Counted from the first letter of the stretch, positions 19,584-29,848 are shown. The stretch is 64,000 nucleotides of DNA from Rhodocyclaceae bacterium (GCA_008933825.1 WBUF01000007.1:22029-86028), one strand, 5' to 3'. The notes: generated by a model not told the origin, from the sequence alone. Translations and numbers: made by a program.

Positions 19584-20243
19584 ATGCTCAAGCTCTGCGG
19601 CTTCGCCGTCAGCAACTACTACAACAAGGTCAAGCTCTCCCTGCTCGAGAAGGGCGTGCCCTTCGAGGAGGAGCTGGCCTATCCCTCGCAGAAGGAGGAG
19701 TTCCGCAAGGATTCGCCGATGGGCAAGGTGCCCTTCCTGCGCACCGAACGCGGCGTACTCACCGAGTCGCAGGTGCTCACCGAGTACATCGAGGACATGT
19801 ACCCCGAGCCCGCGCTCTATCCGAAGGATCCCTTCGAGCGCGCCCGCTGCCGCGAGATCATCGAGCACCTCGAGCTACACCTCGAACTGCCGGCGCGCCG
19901 CCTCTACGCCGAGGTGTTCTTCGGCGGCGGCGTCTCCGACGAGACCAAGCAGGAGGTGGAAAAGCTGCTGGAGAAGGGCGTGCGCAGCATGACCCACCTG
20001 GCGCACTTCGAACCCTTCATCGCCGGCACGGCCTTCACCCACGCCGACTGCGCCGCCTTCGTGCACCTGCCGCTGATCGCGCAGGCGACAAAGAAAGCCT
20101 ACGGCCGCGATTTCATCGATGAATTCCTGCCCAACGCCAAACCCTACCTGAAGATGATCGGCGAACGGCCGCACGCGCAGAAGGTGAACGCCGACCGCAA
20201 GGCGGCCTTCGAGGCCTACGCCGCCAAGTCCGCCAAGAAGTAA
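19584..20243 (+). CDS. Glutathione S-transferase family protein
   Basis: 219 residues. The thioredoxin-like N-domain begins MLKLCGFAVSNYYNKVKLSLLEKG and has the glutathione-contact segment GKVPFL...LTESQVLTEYIED. The C-terminal helical domain follows. It is 11 bases after the aldehyde dehydrogenase gene. It could conjugate or reduce an electrophilic intermediate such as an epoxide, in keeping with the epoxide hydrolase downstream. The substrate is not readable. Confidence 0.88.
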   Translation: MLKLCGFAVSNYYNKVKLSLLEKGVPFEEELAYPSQKEEFRKDSPMGKVPFLRTERGVLTESQVLTEYIEDMYPEPALYPKDPFERARCREIIEHLELHLELPARRLYAEVFFGGGVSDETKQEVEKLLEKGVRSMTHLAHFEPFIAGTAFTHADCAAFVHLPLIAQATKKAYGRDFIDEFLPNAKPYLKMIGERPHAQKVNADRKAAFEAYAAKSAKK

Positions 20244-20264
20244 GCAACCCACGGAAGAAACTGC

Positions 20265-21461
<1,197 letters not shown>

Positions 21462-21463
21462 CC

Positions 21464-22597
21464 ATGGACTTCAACTACACCGACGAACAGAACGCCCTGC
21501 GCGACACCCTCTCCCGCTACATCGTCAAGGACTACCCGTTCGAAGCGCGCCGCGCGCTGGCCAAGTCCGCCGACGGCTTCAGCCGCGAGCACTGGAAGCA
21601 GTTCGCCGAGCTCGGCCTGCTCGCCCTGCCCTTCCCCGAGGACTTCGGCGGCCTCAGCGTAACTGGCGGCAACGCCGTCGACACCCTGCTGGTGATGGAA
21701 GCCTTCGGCCGCGGCCTCGTGCTCGAACCCTATCTGTCCACGGTGATCGTCGCCGGCGGCCTCGTCCGCGACGCCGGCAGCGCCGCGCAGAAGGAGGCCC
21801 TCCTCCCCGCCGTCGCCGGCGGCGAGCGCATGCTGGCCCTCGCCCACTTCGAGCGCGGTGCCCGCTACGAAGTCAGTCGCGTGGACACGGCGGCGAAGGC
21901 CGACGGCGGCGGCTGGAAGCTCAGCGGCGCCAAAGGCGTGGTGCTCGGCGGCGGCAGCGCCGACACCTTGCTCGTCTCGGCCAGCACCGGCAAGGGGCTC
22001 TCCTTGTTCCTCGTCGACGCCAGGGCGAAAGGCGTTGCCGTGCGCAACTACATGACGCAGGACGGCGCCCGCGCCGCCGAGATCGCGCTGGACAACGTCG
22101 CCGTCGGCGCCGACGCCCTGGTCGGGCCCGAGGGCGGCGCCCTGCCGCTCATCGAGCGGGCGCTGGACTACGGCATCGCCGCGCTGTGCGCCGAGGCGGT
22201 CGGCATCATGGCGGCGCTAAACGAGGCGACGCTCGAATACCTGAAGACGCGCAAGCAGTTCGGCCAGGCCATCGGCCGCTTCCAGGCGCTGCAGCACCGC
22301 ATGGTGGACATGGTCATCGCCACCGAACAATCGCGCTCCATGGCCATGATGGCCGCGGTGAAGGCCGATTCCGCCGACGCCGCCGAACGCCGTCGCGCCG
22401 TCTCTGCCGCCAAGGCCTACATCGGCCAGCAGGCGCGCTTCGTCGGCCAGCAGGCGGTGCAGCTGCACGGCGGCATGGGCGTGGTGGACGAGCTCAACGT
22501 CAGCCACTACTTCAAGCGCCTGACCATGATCGACCTCACCTTCGGCAACACCGACCATCACCTCGGCCTGTTCAGCGACATGCTGCTGGCAGCGTGA
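21464..22597 (+). CDS. Acyl-CoA dehydrogenase, small-subunit type (PimD-like)
   Basis: 377 residues. The N-terminus MDFNYTDEQNALRDTLSRY and the C-terminal VQLHGGMGVVDELNVSHYFKRL mark the fold. The mid-region lacks the usual TEP...SD signature seen in monomeric members, as expected for the partner subunit of a heteromeric enzyme. Encoded 2 bases after the large subunit. The start ATG 21464 is set by similarity to the paired partner. A variant copy of the 23-bp motif lies in the coding sequence at 21869. Confidence 0.88.
   Translation: MDFNYTDEQNALRDTLSRYIVKDYPFEARRALAKSADGFSREHWKQFAELGLLALPFPEDFGGLSVTGGNAVDTLLVMEAFGRGLVLEPYLSTVIVAGGLVRDAGSAAQKEALLPAVAGGERMLALAHFERGARYEVSRVDTAAKADGGGWKLSGAKGVVLGGGSADTLLVSASTGKGLSLFLVDARAKGVAVRNYMTQDGARAAEIALDNVAVGADALVGPEGGALPLIERALDYGIAALCAEAVGIMAALNEATLEYLKTRKQFGQAIGRFQALQHRMVDMVIATEQSRSMAMMAAVKADSADAAERRRAVSAAKAYIGQQARFVGQQAVQLHGGMGVVDELNVSHYFKRLTMIDLTFGNTDHHLGLFSDMLLAA
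21869..21891 (+). repeat. Copy 5 of 23-bp dispersed motif (variant), inside a gene
   Basis: GAAGTCAGT at the start differs by one base from the consensus; the end ACGGC is intact and the middle reads CGCGTGGAC. Sense orientation, encoding EVSRVDTA. The weakest coding match apart from the copy in rnfD. Confidence 0.4.
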
Positions 22598-22601
22598 TGC
22601 C

Positions 22602-23372
22602 ATGAGCGAAAACATCCACACCGAACTTGCCGCCGGGGTCCTGCGCATCGAGATGCGCCGGCCGGAGAAGAAGAACGCCCTCACCGGCCCGATGTACGCC
22701 GCCATGGCCGACGCCCTCGAGCGCGCCGCGCGCGAGGACGCCGTGCGCGTCGTGCTGATCCACGGCCAGCCCGGGGTGTTCACCGCCGGCAACGACCTCG
22801 CCGACTTCCTCGACGGTCCGGCCGACGATCCCGACCGGCCGGTGTTTCGCTTCCTGCGCAACATCGCCGCCGCGCCCAAGCCCCTGATTGCCGCCGTCAC
22901 CGGCAATGCCGTCGGCGTCGGCACGACGATGCTGCTGCACTGCGACCTGGTCTACGCCGGCGAAGGCGCGCGCTTCCAGCTGCCCTTCGTGACGCTCGCG
23001 CTGTGCCCGGAGGCCGCTTCCAGCCTGCTGCTGCCGCGCCTCGCCGGCCACCAGCGCGCCGCCGAGCTGCTCTTCTTCGGCGAACCCTTCAATGCGGCGA
23101 AAGCGCATGAGATCGGCCTCGCCAACGCCGTGCTGCCCGACGCCGGAGTGCTCGCCCATGCGCGGGAGCGCGCGCAGAAGCTCGCCGCCCTGCCCGCCGC
23201 CTCGCTGCGCGAGACCAAGCGCCTGATGAAACAGTCCGTCGCCGCCCTCGTGCCGCAGGTCATGCAGGACGAAGGCGAGATCTTCAAGCGCCAGCTCGCC
23301 TCGCCGGCGGCCAAGGAGGCCTTCGCCGCCTTTCTCGAGAAGCGCAAGCCGGATTTCTCGAAGTTCGGGTAA
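22602..23372 (+). CDS. Enoyl-CoA hydratase/isomerase family protein
   Basis: 256 residues. Crotonase fold with GVFTAGNDLADF (about 58-69) and GNAVGVGTTMLLHCDLVYA. The hydratase Glu pair is not retained: the positions read GTT and FVTLAL, which points to isomerase-like or other crotonase chemistry. Starts 4 bases after the small acyl-CoA dehydrogenase gene. It acts on the 2-enoyl or 3-enoyl product of the paired dehydrogenase by inference. Confidence 0.86.
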   Translation: MSENIHTELAAGVLRIEMRRPEKKNALTGPMYAAMADALERAAREDAVRVVLIHGQPGVFTAGNDLADFLDGPADDPDRPVFRFLRNIAAAPKPLIAAVTGNAVGVGTTMLLHCDLVYAGEGARFQLPFVTLALCPEAASSLLLPRLAGHQRAAELLFFGEPFNAAKAHEIGLANAVLPDAGVLAHARERAQKLAALPAASLRETKRLMKQSVAALVPQVMQDEGEIFKRQLASPAAKEAFAAFLEKRKPDFSKFG

Positions 23373-23420
23373 GCCGAACATTCCGCATCCAATACCGCAG
23401 GTCTAATCCGATAGGCTCGC

Positions 23421-23882
23421 ATGAAGAGAAAAAAATACTACTGGGAAGATTTCCCCATCGGCAGCGTCACCGAATACGGCGGCGTCACCCTGTCGAAGGA
23501 GGACATCGTCCGCTTCGCGAAGGAATTCGATCCGCAGCCCTTCCACATCGACGAGGAAGCGGCGAAGCATTCCCAGTTCGGCGGCCTCATTGCCAGCGGC
23601 TGGCACACCTGCAGCCTGTGCATGCGCATGATGTGCGACGCCTACCTGCTCGAATCCGCCAACCTGGCCTCGCCCGGCGTGGAGAACATCCGCTGGCTGA
23701 AGCCGGTGCGCCCCGGCGACACCCTGCACGTGCGCAGCGTCGTGCTGGAGGCGCGCCCGCTGGAAAGCAAGCCGCACATCGGCCTGATGCGCAACCGCTG
23801 GGAAGTGATCAACCAGCACGGCGAGGAAGTCATGCAGATGGAAGGCTACGGCATGATGCACCGGCGCAGCCACAAGAAATGA
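23421..23882 (+). CDS. MaoC-family hydratase
   Basis: 153 residues. Hotdog hydratase-2 motif: [25 protein letters not shown] (Asp and His catalytic region) and LIASGWHT. It catalyses hydration of 2-enoyl-CoA, typically giving the (R)-3-hydroxyacyl-CoA. Overlaps the following ComB-like gene by ATGA. A second MaoC gene lies at 25601. Confidence 0.9.
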   Translation: MKRKKYYWEDFPIGSVTEYGGVTLSKEDIVRFAKEFDPQPFHIDEEAAKHSQFGGLIASGWHTCSLCMRMMCDAYLLESANLASPGVENIRWLKPVRPGDTLHVRSVVLEARPLESKPHIGLMRNRWEVINQHGEEVMQMEGYGMMHRRSHKK

Positions 23883-24595
23883 AAATCCACGTCCTGCTGA
23901 AGAAGGAAGAGCTCGACACCCAGCGCCTGCCGGGCAAGACGGTGGTCGTGCTCGACATCCTCTTCGCCACCTCCAGCATCGTCGCCGCCATGGCGCACGG
24001 CGCGGCCGAGGTAATCCCGACCCTCGACGGCGCTGCGGCGCAGGCCGAGGCGGCGCGCCACGCCTCCGGCTCCTGCGTGCTCTCCGGCGAGCTCAACGCC
24101 GAGACCATCCCGGGCTTCGTGCACCCGACGCCGCTGCATCTGCTCGCGGAAAACCTCGCCGGCAAGACGCTGGTGTACTCCACCACCAACGGCACGGTGG
24201 CGGTCGCCAAGTCGCGCGAGGCCGACCACGTCTATGCCGCGGCGCTGCTCAACGGCGAGGCGGTGGTCAAGCACATCGCGCAGCACCACGGCGACGAGAC
24301 GGTGCTGATCGTCTGCTCCGGCTCGGCCGACAACTTCAACCTGGAAGACTTCTACGGCGCCGGCTACCTCGTCTCGCTCTTCGCGCAGCAGGCGCAGGAG
24401 CACGAGTTCACCGACGCCGCCCTCGCCGCCATGCTGCTGCACGGCAAATGCGAGGCCGGCGAATGCCTGCGCCGCGCCCGCGTCGGCCGCATGATGCTCG
24501 AGCGCCGCCTCGACCGCGAGGTGGCGTTCGCCGCGCAGAAGAGCCTCTACAGCGTCGTGCCGAAGCTCGACGGCAAGCGCCTGGTGGCTGCGTGA
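23879..24595 (+). CDS. ComB-family (2-phosphosulfolactate phosphatase-like) protein
   Basis: 238 residues of the ComB fold. [36 protein letters not shown] and [20 protein letters not shown] are the recognisable family blocks. ComB hydrolyses 2-phosphosulfolactate in coenzyme M biosynthesis, but bacteria such as this have no coenzyme M path in view. The ATGA overlap with MaoC and the following epoxide hydrolase and MaoC genes tie it to acyl-CoA catabolism. A phosphatase acting on a different phosphorylated organic acid is a plausible inference. Confidence 0.8.
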   Translation: MKIHVLLKKEELDTQRLPGKTVVVLDILFATSSIVAAMAHGAAEVIPTLDGAAAQAEAARHASGSCVLSGELNAETIPGFVHPTPLHLLAENLAGKTLVYSTTNGTVAVAKSREADHVYAAALLNGEAVVKHIAQHHGDETVLIVCSGSADNFNLEDFYGAGYLVSLFAQQAQEHEFTDAALAAMLLHGKCEAGECLRRARVGRMMLERRLDREVAFAAQKSLYSVVPKLDGKRLVAA

Positions 24596-24608
24596 ATCGG
24601 CCCTTCGA

Positions 24609-24694
24609 TACGCCCGCTGAGCGGGCTACTCAGGGCGAACGGTATATTCCGTTCGTGGTGAGTAGGTGCACAACACCGTATCGAACCATGAACG
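24609..24694. repeat. REP-like inverted repeat
   Basis: TTCGATACG...CGTATCGAA form the outer arms. ACTCAGGGCGAACGG and CCGTTCGTGGTGAGT form the inner arms around TATATT. Resembles the widespread betaproteobacterial CCGTTCGTGGTGAG...TCGAACC repeat. Occupies the gap between the ComB-like and epoxide-hydrolase genes. Confidence 0.75.
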
Positions 24695-24716
24695 GCGCCC
24701 AACCGGGGAACGCAAG

Positions 24717-25598
24717 ATGACCCTGCAGCACCATTACGTCGACTTCGACGACGTGCGCCTGCACTACGTCGACGCCGGCGACGGCCCGCTCATCCTCTTC
24801 GTACACGGCTTCCCCGAGTTCTGGTACGCCTGGCAGGGCCAGCTCGACGCATTCTCGTGCGACCACCACGCCGTCGCCCTCGACTTGCGCGGCCACAACC
24901 TCTCCGGCAAGCCGACCGAGGTCAAGGCCTACCGACCCAAGCACCTCGTCGCCGACCTGCGCCGCCTGATCGACCACCTCGGCGGCCGTCCCGCCATCGT
25001 CGTGGCCCACGACTGGGGCGGCGCCGCGGCGTGGAACCTCGCCGCCGCGCATCCCGAGTACGTCGAGAAGCTGGTCATCATCAACTCGCCGCACCCGGTG
25101 ACCTTCGCCCGCGAGCTGCGCGACAGCGCCGCCCAGCAGAAAGCCAGCCAGTACATGCTCTGGCTGCGCCGCCCCGGCGCGGCGGAGAAGCTCCTGGAGG
25201 ACGACTGCGCCCGCCTCGCCGCCATGCTGTCGCAGTCGACCGTCGACCCACGCTGGCTGACGCCCGATCTGCTCGCGCGCTACCGCGAGGCGTGGACCCA
25301 GCCCGGCGCGCTGGATGCCAGCCTGAATTACTACCGCGCTTCCCCCTTGCACCCGCCCACACCGGAGGAGCCCGGCGCCGCCGCCCTCGACCTCAGGCCG
25401 GAGGATTTCACCGTCCGCGTGCCGACCCTGGTGATCTGGGGCGAGCGCGACACCGCGCTCCTGCCCGGCCTGCTCGACGGCCTCGACGCCCTGGTGCCGC
25501 AACTCACCGTAAAGCGCATCCCCGACGGCTCGCACTGGGTCATCCACGAGCGGCCCGAGGAAGTTAACCGTATGATCCGGGAATTCATCGGAAACTGA
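24717..25598 (+). CDS. Alpha/beta hydrolase, epoxide hydrolase-like
   Basis: 293 residues. HGFPEFW (30-36) is the epoxide-hydrolase oxyanion motif. The nucleophile Asp99 is in VVAHDWGG, the acid in IWGERDTALL and the His in DGSHWVIHE. An Asp nucleophile rather than Ser separates it from esterases; the haloalkane dehalogenase subfamily is the alternative. It converts an epoxide to a diol or hydrolyses a C-halogen bond. The start at ATG 24717 has GGGGAA upstream; an ATG at 24666 lies within the REP-like repeat and is not chosen. Confidence 0.85.
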   Translation: MTLQHHYVDFDDVRLHYVDAGDGPLILFVHGFPEFWYAWQGQLDAFSCDHHAVALDLRGHNLSGKPTEVKAYRPKHLVADLRRLIDHLGGRPAIVVAHDWGGAAAWNLAAAHPEYVEKLVIINSPHPVTFARELRDSAAQQKASQYMLWLRRPGAAEKLLEDDCARLAAMLSQSTVDPRWLTPDLLARYREAWTQPGALDASLNYYRASPLHPPTPEEPGAAALDLRPEDFTVRVPTLVIWGERDTALLPGLLDGLDALVPQLTVKRIPDGSHWVIHERPEEVNRMIREFIGN

Positions 25599-25600
25599 GC

Positions 25601-26062
25601 ATGACCAAGATCACCATCAAAAATCTCGAAGAACTCAAGCAGTGGGTCGGCAAGGAAGTCGCCGTCAGCGACTGGCTGACCGTCGACCAGGACCGCATCG
25701 ACCGCTTCGCCGACGCCACCGGCGACCACCAGTGGATCCACGTCGATCCCGTGCGCGCGAAAGCCGAGTCGCCCTTCGGCGCGACCATCGCCCACGGCTA
25801 CCTGACGCTCTCGCTGCTGCCGCACATGATGATGGAGACGCTCGACGTCCAGGGCGGCCGCATGAGCATCAACTACGGCCTCAACCGCGCGCGCTTCTCC
25901 GCCCCCGTGCGCGCCGGCGACCGCATCCGCAGCCGCTTCACCCTCGCCGCGCTGGAAGACATCCCCGGCGGCATCCAGCTCACCTGGCACGCCCTCATCG
26001 AGATCGAAGGGAGCAACAAGCCCGCCTGCGTCGCCGAGATGATCGCGCGGCGCTACGTCTGA
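25601..26062 (+). CDS. MaoC-family hydratase (second copy)
   Basis: 153 residues. RFADATGDHQWIHVDPVRAKAESPFGATIAHG is the hydratase-2 motif with Asp and His. Starts 2 bases after the epoxide hydrolase. It is only loosely similar to the first MaoC gene (23421), so the two may act on different chain lengths. Last recognised gene of the plus arm. Confidence 0.9.
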   Translation: MTKITIKNLEELKQWVGKEVAVSDWLTVDQDRIDRFADATGDHQWIHVDPVRAKAESPFGATIAHGYLTLSLLPHMMMETLDVQGGRMSINYGLNRARFSAPVRAGDRIRSRFTLAALEDIPGGIQLTWHALIEIEGSNKPACVAEMIARRYV

Positions 26063-26074
26063 CCTTCCAAGGGA

Positions 26075-26097
26075 AAAGTCAGTCCCTGCGATACGGC
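26075..26097 (+). repeat. Copy 6 of 23-bp dispersed motif
   Basis: AAAGTCAGT-N9-ACGGC exactly, middle CCCTGCGAT. Intergenic, 12 bases after the second MaoC stop. The rest of the 26063-26150 gap shows nothing recognisable. Confidence 0.7.
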
Positions 26098-26150
26098 ACC
26101 GAGCCGTGGGGACCTGTTTCGGAATGCGCCCGGCCCCAGCCCAACCCGGC

Positions 26151-26795
26151 TCATCCGGACAAGGCATGAAGCAGCAGTTGGCGGCTGGCGGCGGCGCTGG
26201 GGCGCGCCGCGACCCGCTCGAACCAGGGGCCGATGCGATCGAGCTGGCGGTCGAAGTCCTGTCCTACCGTGCTGGCAAAGTCCAGCCAGACGTAGAGCCA
26301 GATATCGGCCGCGCTGAAGCGCTCGCCGCACAGGTAGGGGCCCTCGCCAAACAGGCGATCAAGCCAGGCCAGGCGATCCCTGGCCACCCGCTTGAGGCCG
26401 GCGGCAGCTTCCGGCACCACCGGAATGCGCGTCTCGAACCGCGCCAGGCCTTCGTCATAGTGGTAGGCATTATGTATGAACTCGGTGACGTTCAGCTCGA
26501 CCCGCCGCCACCACTGGCGCGCCTGTGCCCGCTCCATGGCCGTGCGCCCGATCAGGGCCGGTTCGGGATGCAGTTCTTCAAGGTATTCGGCGATGGCCAC
26601 GGCTTCGGCCAGCACCTGGCCGTCGTCGCAGCGCAGGGCCGGCGTCTGGCCGGCCGGATTGAGCGCAAGGAAGGCCGGCTGCCGGTTCTCTCCGGCAAAG
26701 ACATCGATCGTCTGTGCCGGCAACGCAAGGCCTTTCTCGATCACGAACATGCGCAGGCAGCGGGGCGCCGGACTGTGGGCATCGTAGATCAGCAT
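26151..26795 (-). CDS. Glutathione S-transferase family protein
   Basis: 214 residues. N-terminal thioredoxin-like domain with SPAPRCLRMFVIEKGL, NPAGQTPAL and EAVAIAEYLEE, then a helical C-domain with FSAADIWLYVWLDF. Start 26795 is chosen over 26837 because a perfect AAGGAG lies 7 bases upstream. Transcribed opposite to the acyl-CoA region and adjacent to a fadD-like remnant. The substrate is unknown. Confidence 0.85.
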   Translation of the reverse strand: MLIYDAHSPAPRCLRMFVIEKGLALPAQTIDVFAGENRQPAFLALNPAGQTPALRCDDGQVLAEAVAIAEYLEELHPEPALIGRTAMERAQARQWWRRVELNVTEFIHNAYHYDEGLARFETRIPVVPEAAAGLKRVARDRLAWLDRLFGEGPYLCGERFSAADIWLYVWLDFASTVGQDFDRQLDRIGPWFERVAARPSAAASRQLLLHALSG

Positions 26796-26861
26796 GGCTT
26801 GCTTGTCTCCTTGGCGGATGGCTCGGATATCGGTCATCCATCAGCCGCGGCAGCGTCAGGA

Positions 26862-26970
26862 CCTCTGCATTGAACTGCCTCTCGAACCCCTCGCCGATGC
26901 TGCCGAGGCCGTCGACCGTGACTCCGTGCGGCACCCCGGGAGGATAGCGCCCCAGCCAGCGTTTCGCCAA
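26862..26970 (-). pseudogene. Probable fragment of a FadD-type acyl-CoA ligase N-terminus
   Basis: Minus-strand translation from the TTG at 26970 reads LAKRWLGRYPPGVP and then SIGEGFERQF. This lines up with the start of long-chain fatty-acid-CoA ligases (E. coli FadD begins MKKVWLNRYPADVP and continues through a LVDMFEQS segment). No ligase sequence follows; the frame runs into antisense of the GST gene. It begins 1 base after the pentapeptide gene stop. Best read as a decayed or truncated gene; a coincidental match is possible. Confidence 0.45.
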
Positions 26971-26971
26971 G

Positions 26972-27736
26972 CTATCTTCGCTCCCGCACGACGAAGGGCT
27001 CGATGAGGGCTTCCTGCACCGAGGCCGGGCGGTTGCGCGCCTGGCTGAAATTGGCGTTCCAGACGTCGGCATTGGCGAGGTCGGCGCCGGACAGGTCGGC
27101 ATTCCTGAAGACGGCATGGCGCAGGGTTGCGCCCGACAGCCGGGTGCCGACCAGCCTGGCATTGGTGAAATCGGCGTTCTCCGCGGCGGCGCCGGTCAGG
27201 TCGGCGCCGGACAGGTCGGCGCCGACCAGCCTGGCGTCCGAAAACACGCCGCGAAAGGTGTAGCAGCCGCGCAGCGAGCCGCCGGACAGGTCGATGCCCT
27301 CCATCAGGACGTCCTTGAGCTGGGCACCGGAAAAGTCAGCCCGCACGGCACGGGTATTGATGAGGTTGGCGCCGAACAGGTTGGCGCCGTTCAGGCGGGC
27401 ATCCGTCAGATCGGCCTGGTCGAATTTGGCATGGAACAGATCGGCATCGCGCAGATCGGCGCCCTTCATCTGGGCACCGGTGAAATTGGCCCATTTGGCA
27501 TTGCCGCCGCGAAAATCCGCCTCGTCGAGGCGGGCCTTGCGCAAATCGGCGCTTTCCAGCTTGGCGCCGGCGAAGCGGGCGCCGCGCAGGTCCAGGCCGG
27601 CCAGCCTGGCGCGGGAGAAATCGCAGCCAGACAGGTCGCTGCGCGCCGCGGGGCGCTTGCAATCGCCGGCCGGCAGCTGGGCTGCCACGCTTGCCGAGAG
27701 CATCCCCAAGGCTGCGGCCAGACCGGCGATCCGCAT
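26972..27736 (-). CDS. Secreted pentapeptide-repeat protein
   Basis: 254 residues. Signal peptide about 1-19 (IAGLAAALGMLSASVAA). About 35 tandem A(D/N)LxG/x-type pentapeptides cover residues 34-235 (for example ADLRKARLDEADF, ANLFGANLINT), predicting a right-handed quadrilateral beta-helix. Two Cys are near the N-terminus and one in the middle. Relatives such as MfpA/Qnr are cytoplasmic gyrase-binding proteins; this one is exported, so a periplasmic role is likelier. Function unknown. Confidence 0.85.
   Translation of the reverse strand: MRIAGLAAALGMLSASVAAQLPAGDCKRPAARSDLSGCDFSRARLAGLDLRGARFAGAKLESADLRKARLDEADFRGGNAKWANFTGAQMKGADLRDADLFHAKFDQADLTDARLNGANLFGANLINTRAVRADFSGAQLKDVLMEGIDLSGGSLRGCYTFRGVFSDARLVGADLSGADLTGAAAENADFTNARLVGTRLSGATLRHAVFRNADLSGADLANADVWNANFSQARNRPASVQEALIEPFVVRERR
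27332..27354 (+). repeat. Copy 7 of 23-bp dispersed motif (variant), antisense in a gene
   Basis: AAAGTCAG(C) and ACGG(G) are single-base variants at the core ends; the middle reads CCGCACGGC. Lies on the plus strand, antisense to the pentapeptide gene, where it also encodes an ordinary pentapeptide turn, so chance is possible. Confidence 0.4.
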
Positions 27737-27832
27737 TTTCCCTCCCGTGCTGTCCCGTTCCGCACATGATAAACAAATCGCCGGCGATTTCCATTAGGAT
27801 GGCGCTCGCCCAAACCAGCCAGGCTTCGTCCG

Positions 27833-29848
27833 ATGCCGCTCTTCGCGCTCACGGTGTTCCTCTCGGCCTTCCTGCTGTTCCAGATCCAGCCGATGGCGGC
27901 GAAGATGATCCTGCCCTGGTTCGGCGGCGCCTCTTCGGTGTGGAGCACCTGCCTGGTGTTCTTCCAGGCCGAGTTGCTGCTCGGCTATCTCTACGTGCAC
28001 TGGCTGCACGAAACGCTGGCACCGCGCCGGCAGGCGCTGCTGCACGTCGCCCTGCTGCTCGCGAGCCTGCTCGCCCTGCCGGTCGCCGCCGATCCGTCGT
28101 GGAAGGACACGGCGCAGGCACAGCCGGTGGCGAGCGTGCTCGGCGTGCTGGCCGCCGCCGTCGGCCTGCCCTACCTGCTGCTGTCGACCACCGGCCCGCT
28201 GATGCAGGCCTGGTATGCGCGCGCCTTCACCGGCGCGATGCCCTATCGGCTCTACGCGCTGTCGAACCTCGCCTCGATGCTGGCGCTGCTCAGCTACCCG
28301 CTGCTTGTGGAGCCCTTCCTGGAGGTGCGCAGCCAGGCCTGGAGCTGGTCGGCCGGCTACGCCCTGTTCGTCGCGGCCTGCCTGGCGACGGCCGCTTGGT
28401 CGTGGCGGCAGGTGCCTGCCACCCGCGGAACGCCGGCAGCGCCTGCGCCGTATGCCGCGCCGCATCCCGGCTGGCGCGACTGCCTGTTGTGGGGCGCGCT
28501 GGCGATGACGGCATCGATCCTGCTGCTGGCGATGACGCGGCACCTGACGCAGGACGTGGCGCCGGTGCCCTTTCTCTGGGCGCTGCCGCTCGCGCTCTAC
28601 CTGCTGAGCTTCATCCTCTGCTTCGATGCGCCACGCTACTACGTGCGGCCGCTGTTCCTCGGCGCGCTGCCCTTCGCCTTCCTCGGCATGGACCGCATCC
28701 TCGACGAGGGCATGCCAGTGCCGTGGATGATCGCGCTGATCTCGACAGCGCTGTTCGTCTTCTGCATGGTCTGCCACGGCGAGCTGGTGCACCGGAAGCC
28801 CGATCCGCGCCACCTGACGCTGTTCTACCTGATGCTCTCGCTGGGCGGCGCGCTGGGCGGCATGTTCGTCGGCCTGCTCGCGCCGATGCTGTTTCACGCC
28901 TATTTCGAACTGCCGATCGGCCTGTTCCTGTGCGCGCTGCTGGCAACGGTCGCGCTGTGGCGCGGCCTGCGCCCGCGCTGGCGCGTGCTGCTGCTGCTGG
29001 CGCTGTGCGGCTACGGGTGGCGCCTCGGCATGGTGTCGAAGGAGTTCGTCGACGGCTATATCGTCACGGCGCGCAATTTCTACAGCCAGCTGCGCGTCTC
29101 CGAGCGGCACGACGGCGGCCCCGGCTGGAAGCGCGTCATGGTGCACGGACGCATCAACCACGGCGAGCAATACCTCGCCGAAGCGCACCGCCGCACGCCG
29201 ACCACCTACTACTGCCACGACTCGGGCGTCGGCCGCGCCCTCTTCGAGCTGCCGAAGGACCGGCCGCTGAAACTGGGCATGGTCGGGCTCGGCACCGGCA
29301 CGCTGGCGGCCTACGGCCGGGCCGGTGACGAACTGCGCATCTACGAGATCAACGAGCAGGTGCTCGAACTGGCGAACAGCCATTTCACCTATCTCGCCGA
29401 TTCGCCGGCACGCATCGTGCCTGTGCTGGGCGACGGCCGCCTGATGCTGGAAGCCGAGCCGGACCAGGGTTTCGACCTGCTGGCCGTGGATGCCTTCTCC
29501 GGCGACTCCATCCCGGCCCACCTGCTCACACTGGAAGCGATGCAGGGCTATCTGCGCCACCTGCGTCCCGACGGCATCCTCGCCATCCACATCACCAATC
29601 GCTACCTCAACCTGCGCCCGGTCGTCGCCGCCGCCGCGCAGCACCACGGCAGCACCGCCCTGCTCTATGCGCTGGAAAGCGACCCCGAAAACGACTTCTG
29701 CTTCGCCTCGGACTGGGTGCTGGTGATGCGTCCGGAACGGGCGGCGGCGCTGCCGCTGGTGATGAACGACGGCGAGCCGCTCGTGGTGCAACCGGGTTTC
29801 CGGCCGTGGACGGACGGCTTTTCGAATCTCTTCAGCGTCCTGAAATAG
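27833..29848 (+). CDS. Membrane-anchored spermidine synthase-like fusion protein
   Basis: 671 residues. About ten or more hydrophobic segments fill the first 400 residues (for example ALTVFLSAFLLFQIQPM and VLGVLAAAVGLPYLLLSTTGPL). The C-terminal 250 residues form a spermidine-synthase-like Rossmann domain: MVGLGTGTLAAYG (about 483-495), YEINEQVLELA, LLAVDAFSGDSIP and ILAIHITN. Such membrane fusions are widespread; polyamine synthesis is not proven and a different aminopropyl- or methyl-transfer is possible. Divergent from the pentapeptide gene. A copy of the 23-bp motif begins at the stop codon. Confidence 0.85.
   Translation: MPLFALTVFLSAFLLFQIQPMAAKMILPWFGGASSVWSTCLVFFQAELLLGYLYVHWLHETLAPRRQALLHVALLLASLLALPVAADPSWKDTAQAQPVASVLGVLAAAVGLPYLLLSTTGPLMQAWYARAFTGAMPYRLYALSNLASMLALLSYPLLVEPFLEVRSQAWSWSAGYALFVAACLATAAWSWRQVPATRGTPAAPAPYAAPHPGWRDCLLWGALAMTASILLLAMTRHLTQDVAPVPFLWALPLALYLLSFILCFDAPRYYVRPLFLGALPFAFLGMDRILDEGMPVPWMIALISTALFVFCMVCHGELVHRKPDPRHLTLFYLMLSLGGALGGMFVGLLAPMLFHAYFELPIGLFLCALLATVALWRGLRPRWRVLLLLALCGYGWRLGMVSKEFVDGYIVTARNFYSQLRVSERHDGGPGWKRVMVHGRINHGEQYLAEAHRRTPTTYYCHDSGVGRALFELPKDRPLKLGMVGLGTGTLAAYGRAGDELRIYEINEQVLELANSHFTYLADSPARIVPVLGDGRLMLEAEPDQGFDLLAVDAFSGDSIPAHLLTLEAMQGYLRHLRPDGILAIHITNRYLNLRPVVAAAAQHHGSTALLYALESDPENDFCFASDWVLVMRPERAAALPLVMNDGEPLVVQPGFRPWTDGFSNLFSVLK

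Noticed and set aside
24609..24694. CRISPR-like or tRNA-like structure
   Set aside because: It is a single inverted repeat of REP type; there are no direct repeats with spacers and no tRNA cloverleaf.
27332..27354. Pentapeptide copy as a certain motif site
   Set aside because: Not fully rejected: the codons for a pentapeptide turn can explain part of the match, so it is counted only as a weak copy.
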